The position numbers and the translations under genes are program-made. Below, in pieces: positions 60,348 to 64,000 of a stretch of 64,000 bases of DNA. The notes under the pieces were generated by a model that did not search any database, had not been told where the DNA came from, and was given only the letters and a program-made list of their open reading frames with translations. The DNA comes from Micromonospora sp. FIMYZ51 (GTDB lineage Bacteria > Actinomycetota > Actinomycetes > Mycobacteriales > Micromonosporaceae): assembly GCF_038246755.1 (NCBI RefSeq), contig NZ_CP134706.1:6327501-6391500 (forward strand), written 5' to 3'. Position 1 is the first letter of the stretch. Each line of letters starts with the position of its first letter.

Positions 60348-61676
60348 TCATCGTTCACCTTCCGCAGCTGGAGTGATGTCGGGGACGGTGTCCACCGCCG
60401 AGGTCTGTGGGACCTGGAGGTCGAACAGCTCGCGCAGCAGCGCCGCGTACTGGTCGCCACCGGGCTCGGCGGCAAGCTGCCGGACCCGCACGGTCGGCTG
60501 GTGCAGCAGCCGCTGGACCACCCGGTGCACGGTACGGGCGACCTCGGCGCGCTGGTCGTCGGTGAGGTCGGGGCGGCGCTGCGCGAGTCGGCGCAACTCG
60601 GTGCCGACCACGTCGTCGGCCCGCCCGCGCAGGGCGGCCACGGTCGGCGCCACGTCGGCCCCGCGCAGCCAGGTCAGGAAGGACTCCACCTCGCCGGCCA
60701 CGATGCGTTCGACGGCGGCGGCGTCCGCCACGGCCGGTCCGTCGGCGAGCAGCGTCGCCATCCGGTCGATGTCGATCACCTCGACCCCGGCCAGCTCGGC
60801 CACGCCGGGGCCGACGTCGCGTGGTACGGCCAGGTCGAGCAGGACCAACGGGCCGCGTACCGGGTCCCGACCGGCCACCGCCTCGGCGACCACCGCGTGG
60901 GTGAGGACCGGATCGGCGGAGGCCGTGGCGGCCACTACGATGTCCACTGTGGAGAGAGTGTCGACCAGTTCGGCCATCGGCCGCGCGGTCGCGCCGTACG
61001 ATCCGGCCAGCCGGACGGCCCGCTCGGCGCTCCGGTTGGTCACGGTCAGCGGCCCGGCGCCGAGCCGGGACAGCGTCGCCACGCTCAATGAGCCCATCGC
61101 GCCCGCCCCCACCACAAGCGCGGGACGGCCGACGAGATCGTCGTCGAGATGACCGGCGGCCAGCCCCAGTGCGGCGGTGACCACGCTCTGGCCGGCCCGG
61201 TCGATGCCGGTCTCGGAGTGGGCCCGCTTGCCGACCCGCAGCGCCTGCTGCATCAACTCGTGCAGCAGCCGTCCGGCGGTGTCCGCCTCGCCGGCCCGGT
61301 GGTAGGCGTCCCGGAGCTGGCCCAGGATCTGCGCCTCGCCGATCACCAGCGAGTCCAGGCCGGCGGCGACCCGGAAGACGTGGTCCACCGCGGCGGAGTC
61401 GAAGTGCACGTAGAGGTGGTTGGCCAACCCGGCCGGCTGGCAGTCGGCCTGCTCGGCGAGCACGGCACAGATGTCACCGAGACCGCCGTGAAAGCCGGAC
61501 ACGGCCGCGTAGACCTCCACCCGGTTGCAGGTGGAGACCAGCACGGCCTCGCTCACGTACGGCTGCGCGACCAGCCGCTCCAGCACGCCGGTGAGACCGG
61601 CCGGGGGCACCGCGAGCCGTTCCAGGGTGGCAACCGGCGCGGTGCGGTAGGACGCGCCAACGACGAGGAGTTTCAC
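60348..61676 (-). CDS. hemA: glutamyl-tRNA reductase
   Basis: A 442-residue NADPH enzyme that makes glutamate-1-semialdehyde from charged tRNA-Glu, the first committed heme step. The N-terminus is LLVVGASYRTAPVATLERLAVP; catalytic Cys50 is in LVSTCNRVEVYA; the NADPH domain begins ALVVGAGAMGSLSVATLSRLG. ATG at 61676 overlaps the Rex stop by four bases. Being inside the Rex operon suggests heme synthesis is tied to redox state. Confidence 0.96.
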   Translation of the reverse strand: MKLLVVGASYRTAPVATLERLAVPPAGLTGVLERLVAQPYVSEAVLVSTCNRVEVYAAVSGFHGGLGDICAVLAEQADCQPAGLANHLYVHFDSAAVDHVFRVAAGLDSLVIGEAQILGQLRDAYHRAGEADTAGRLLHELMQQALRVGKRAHSETGIDRAGQSVVTAALGLAAGHLDDDLVGRPALVVGAGAMGSLSVATLSRLGAGPLTVTNRSAERAVRLAGSYGATARPMAELVDTLSTVDIVVAATASADPVLTHAVVAEAVAGRDPVRGPLVLLDLAVPRDVGPGVAELAGVEVIDIDRMATLLADGPAVADAAAVERIVAGEVESFLTWLRGADVAPTVAALRGRADDVVGTELRRLAQRRPDLTDDQRAEVARTVHRVVQRLLHQPTVRVRQLAAEPGGDQYAALLRELFDLQVPQTSAVDTVPDITPAAEGER

Positions 61677-62443
61677 GTGCCGATCGCCTCCTGGCTCTCG
61701 GAGACCGCGAGGCCACCCCGCAGGGCGGTCAGGGCGGACCCACCGGTGGTGGGGAGCGCGGTCAGGGATGCCTTGCGGTGCTCATGAAACGACAGGATCT
61801 GCAACTCGATGGCGAGGTCGACCTTGCGCACGTCGACCCCGGAGGGAACGGAGAGGACGCAGGGCGCGAAGTTCAGGATGCTCGTCACGCCGACCGCCAC
61901 GAGTTGATCGGCCACCTGCTGGGCAGCCGGCGCGGGGGTGGCGATCACACCGATCGCGATCGACTCCTCGGCCGCCACCCGGGGCAGCTCGTCGATGTGC
62001 CGTACGACGAGGCCGTTGATCTCCTCACCGACCCGGCCCGGGTCGGCGTCGAAGAGCGCCGCGATTCGGAAACCGCGGCTGGCGAAGCCGTCGTAGCCGG
62101 CCAGCGCGTGACCGAGATTACCCACGCCCACCAGGGCGACTGCCCGGCGCTGGGTGAGGCCGAGCACGTACTCGATCTGCTCGATCAGCAACGCCACGTC
62201 GTAGCCGACCCCACGGGTGCCGTACGAGCCGAGCTGGGACAGGTCCTTGCGGAGCTTGGCCGAGTTCACTCCGGCGGCGTTGGCCAATCCTTCGCTGGAC
62301 ACCGTCTCGTTACCGGTTTCGGCGAGATTGTGCAGGGCACGGAGGTACTCGGGCAGCCGGGCCACAGTCGCCTCAGGCAGATCCGGAAGCGCCGGTACGG
62401 CACCGGCGCGACCGGGCGCGCCAGGGTGGCGATGCTGACTCAT
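61673..62443 (-). CDS. rex: redox-sensing transcriptional repressor Rex
   Basis: The 256-residue repressor has an N-terminal winged helix (ATVARLPEYLRALHNLAETGNETVSSEGLANAAGVNSAKLRKDLSQLGSYGTRGVGYDV) and an NAD(H)-binding domain (ALVGVGNLGHALAGYDGFASRGFRIAALFD). It binds operators when the NADH/NAD ratio is low. ATG at 62443 is chosen because the winged helix follows about 25 residues later; the frame further upstream crosses the operator. It is the first gene of the hem operon, and a Rex site lies 120 bases upstream. Confidence 0.96.
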   Translation of the reverse strand: MSQHRHPGAPGRAGAVPALPDLPEATVARLPEYLRALHNLAETGNETVSSEGLANAAGVNSAKLRKDLSQLGSYGTRGVGYDVALLIEQIEYVLGLTQRRAVALVGVGNLGHALAGYDGFASRGFRIAALFDADPGRVGEEINGLVVRHIDELPRVAAEESIAIGVIATPAPAAQQVADQLVAVGVTSILNFAPCVLSVPSGVDVRKVDLAIELQILSFHEHRKASLTALPTTGGSALTALRGGLAVSESQEAIGT

Positions 62444-62551
62444 GAGACTCCGTGCGGTGCGATCCTTGACCAACTCCACCGGCCGGCCAACTAGGGACTC
62501 CCGCTGGCGACCGAAATTGCCGGCTGTGCTAGCAGGACGCGTCGGAATTAC

Positions 62552-62580
62552 AGAGTAGGCGCTTGTGAAGACGTGCACAA
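62552..62580 (-). promoter_or_regulatory. predicted promoter of rex-hem operon overlapping the operator
   Basis: On the minus strand TTGTGC (62575-62580) and TACTCT (62552-62557) are separated by 17 bases, a fair sigma-70-type match. The -35 lies in the Rex operator, so binding would block polymerase. Confidence 0.55.
62563..62580. promoter_or_regulatory. Rex operator
   Basis: TTGTGAAGACGTGCACAA matches the Streptomyces Rex consensus (TTGTGAACGCGTTCACAA) at 14 of 18 positions, including both outer five-base arms. It lies 120 bases before the rex start, as expected for autoregulation. Confidence 0.8.
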
Positions 62581-62733
62581 ATCGCGATCTTGTTGGCACG
62601 CACCGCGCCTTCACCAGCCCCTCCGTTCCGCAAGATCGATGGCGATCCCCGTCGGGACCGCCCGCGCGATTATTGCCCAATCCAGACTTCTCTGACCAAT
62701 CACGCGCAGGTCGCCCGCAGCTCTTCGCCTTTT
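62581..62733. other. intergenic region upstream of the Rex operator
   Basis: The bases between the Rex operator and the palindromic element hold no gene that I can support. Some AT-richer stretches (ATTATTGCCCAATCC) are present and could include an alternative promoter. Confidence 0.4.
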
Positions 62734-62790
62734 TCGATCATGAAGTTTCGGCCCGACCGGTCGATTCTGGGCGGCGAAATTCATGATCGA
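62734..62790. repeat. 57-bp palindromic element, GATCATGAAGTT type, copy 2
   Basis: Arms TCGATCATGAAGTTTCGG and the imperfect complement CGAAATTCATGATCGA enclose ~20 bases. It shares GATCATGAAGTT with the copy at 27723, but the arms diverge inward. It lies in the interval between rex and the HAD phosphatase gene, 20 bases from the latter's end. Confidence 0.75.
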
Positions 62791-62810
62791 CCCAGAACTG
62801 CGGGCTGCGG

Positions 62811-63461
62811 TCACCGGAGAGTGGTGGCGAGGGTCACGGCCTGCACGAGGGTGTCGGCGACCGGATGCCCGGAGGCGTCCAGTCGGGCCCGGTCGGTGAA
62901 CCCGCCGGCGTAGAGGACCGCACGACCGCCGACCGAGATCGCGGCGTCCGCGTCGTCGATCGAGTCGCCGATCAACACCACCGAACGGCCGTCCACGCCG
63001 AGCCCAGCCAGGTGCCGGGCCAGCGACTCGGCCTTGCGGTCGCCGCCGACCTGCGCCCGCAGCCCGTCGACCCGGGTGAAGCGCCCGGTCAGGCCGTACG
63101 TCTGCACCGCGGGCACCAGCTCGTCGTGGAACCACATGGAGAGCAGCGACTGGCTGCCCGACCAGGTCGTCATCGCGTCCAGGGCGTCATGGGCCAGCTC
63201 ACAGCTGGTCAGCCCGAGGCGGTACGCGTCGTGGAAGACCTTGTCCAACCGGCCGAACGTCTCGCCGTCCACCGCCCGCCCGAGCACTTCGGCGTAGTAG
63301 TCGGCGATCGGCCGGCGGAAGCGCACCCGGTGCTCCGCCGCGGTCACCGTCGGGCCGCCCTCGCTGACGAACACGGCGTTGGTGCAGGCCACCACCAGGT
63401 CAAGATCGTTGAGCAGAGTGCCGTTCCAGTCCCACACCAGATGGGTACGTGCAGGGGTCAT
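62811..63461 (-). CDS. HAD-superfamily hydrolase (phosphoglycolate-phosphatase-like)
   Basis: A 216-residue phosphatase: motif I VWDWNGTLLNDLD (first Asp replaced by the pattern DWNGT, a known variant), a helical cap, motif III Lys in GGDRKAESL, and motif IV VVLIGDSIDDADAA. It likely hydrolyses a small phosphate ester. Start ATG 63461. The gene is on the same strand as the glutaredoxin-like gene, 39 bases downstream of it, so they may be co-transcribed. Confidence 0.88.
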   Translation of the reverse strand: MTPARTHLVWDWNGTLLNDLDLVVACTNAVFVSEGGPTVTAAEHRVRFRRPIADYYAEVLGRAVDGETFGRLDKVFHDAYRLGLTSCELAHDALDAMTTWSGSQSLLSMWFHDELVPAVQTYGLTGRFTRVDGLRAQVGGDRKAESLARHLAGLGVDGRSVVLIGDSIDDADAAISVGGRAVLYAGGFTDRARLDASGHPVADTLVQAVTLATTLR

Positions 63462-63500
63462 CGCCGCACCCTATCCGCCGACGCCGCTCGCCCGGGAGGG

Positions 63501-63752
63501 TCAGAGTTGCGGGGTGGTCAGATCCCGCAGCAGCCGCTCCTCCTCGACCCGCCAGTAGCCGTGCTCCTTGCCGTCGAGCAGCACCACCGGCAGCCGGTCG
63601 CCGTACTCGCGTTCCAACTCGACGTCACCGCTGACATCCCACTCGGTCCACCGGTCGCCGGTGACCGCGACCACCCGATCGAGCGCCGCCTTGGCGTCCT
63701 CGCACAGGTGGCAGCCGGGCCGGGTGATCAGAGTCAGGCGGGGCTCACGCAT
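63501..63752 (-). CDS. glutaredoxin-like small protein
   Basis: An 83-residue thioredoxin-fold protein with RPGCHLCEDAKAALDRV, a CxxC site, and the cis-Pro region YGDRLPVVLLDG. ATG at 63752 has GGAGG six bases upstream. It is the DUF836/glutaredoxin-2-like type and may act as a disulfide reductase or in cluster handling. A similar gene lies beside rex-hemA in other actinobacteria. Confidence 0.9.
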   Translation of the reverse strand: MREPRLTLITRPGCHLCEDAKAALDRVVAVTGDRWTEWDVSGDVELEREYGDRLPVVLLDGKEHGYWRVEEERLLRDLTTPQL

Positions 63753-63981
63753 CGGTCTCCTCCGTCGCGTCGGCGGCGTCCTGCATGGTGGCCGAGTCTG
63801 GCACACCCCTCGGCGCAGTCCCGTGCACGGAACTCGGGGCGGAGCTGCGGCGAGGGTGCGACGACCGTGACCGGAGCACCTTCCGCAGGGCCGGACCGAG
63901 GTCAGGCGGGCCGTCGGCCACCCTGCCGAATCTCGGCCTGACCTGCGGCGTCACCCGAACAGCCGGGATGCCGATTGTCAA
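63745..63981 (-). CDS. short uncertain ORF upstream of the glutaredoxin gene
   Basis: Seventy-eight residues from TTG 63981, ending eight bases inside the glutaredoxin gene. GGGAGG lies just before the start, but the spacing is short (three to four bases). The protein is Arg/Ser/Pro-rich with no recognised domain. The overlap suits an operon, but it could be chance. It may be the 5' end of another reading frame cut by the window edge. Confidence 0.3.
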   Translation of the reverse strand: MTIGIPAVRVTPQVRPRFGRVADGPPDLGPALRKVLRSRSSHPRRSSAPSSVHGTAPRGVPDSATMQDAADATEETDA

Positions 63982-64000
63982 TCACCTCCCGACGGACAAC

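Noticed and set aside
1..64000. tRNA or rRNA genes
   Set aside because: I looked for T-loop (GGTTCGA..CC) and rRNA core sequences on both strands and found none that fold properly; a covariance search would be decisive.

Overview
The window is high-GC actinobacterial chromosome, most likely from Micromonosporaceae (Micromonospora, Salinispora or a close relative). The evidence is the G/C-ending codon use, GTG and TTG starts with GGAGG-type ribosome sites, the moeZ / DUF3152 / TetR / DUF3107 / DEAD-helicase gene set (in the same general order as around Rv3206c-Rv3211 of Mycobacterium tuberculosis), the rex-hemA-hemC-hemD-hemB cluster, and several families of short palindromic repeats. I see no rRNA, tRNA or CRISPR array.

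Layout. 0-1.5 kb: the end of proB, then proA (proline synthesis). 1.7-8.2 kb: an LtrA-like membrane protein, a terpene-cyclase-like repeat protein, moeZ (sulfur carrier activation), two DUF3152 paralogues and an alpha/beta hydrolase, all on the minus strand. 8.3-16.2 kb: a very large disordered protein divergent from a TetR regulator, then DUF3107, a DEAD-box helicase, a methyltransferase and an XRE regulator. 16.2-19.2 kb: a GC satellite, a secreted or anchored protein, a palindromic element and a frameshifted IS110 element. 19.2-27.2 kb: a RecQ-type helicase with a phosphoribosyltransferase-like tail, a lipoprotein, and a five-gene branched-chain amino-acid ABC operon (binding protein, two ATPases, two permeases). 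27.4-30.4 kb: a small accessory island holding a DivIVA-like remnant, a TPR protein and the convergent pair TcmP / three-Cys-motif (Gp37/Gp68) protein, flanked on one side by palindromic repeats.

30.5-38.2 kb: a glycerophosphodiester phosphodiesterase, a TrkH/TrkA-type potassium uptake pair, a Ser/Thr kinase with a CBM2-like ectodomain, a spermidine-synthase/transporter-like protein and a secreted coiled-coil peptidase-like protein. 38.4-42.7 kb: a tightly overlapping signalling operon (receiver-PP2C phosphatase, CHASE3 histidine kinase, stand-alone receiver, inositol-monophosphatase-like enzyme). 42.8-50.6 kb: an M28 peptidase, Smr and TPR proteins, a ROK/polyphosphate-glucokinase-like kinase, an ABC-F ATPase, a BON-methyltransferase fusion and a secreted phospholipase A2. 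50.8-56.6 kb: a class III cyclase-ATPase signalling protein, an FmdB zinc ribbon, a frameshifted membrane-anchored lytic transglycosylase and a tandem GNAT protein. 56.7-63.98 kb: the tetrapyrrole operon rex-hemA-hemC-cobA/hemD-hemB with a clear Rex operator, then a HAD phosphatase and a glutaredoxin-like protein.

The strongest unexplained signal is non-coding. A ~54-bp double-hairpin repeat occurs six times, always within about 10 bases of the 3' end of a gene, and twice it supplies the stop codon. A second, looser group of palindromes with GATC near both ends also recurs. The best candidate for an under-described system is the TcmP / three-Cys-motif pair in the 27.4-30.4 kb island.
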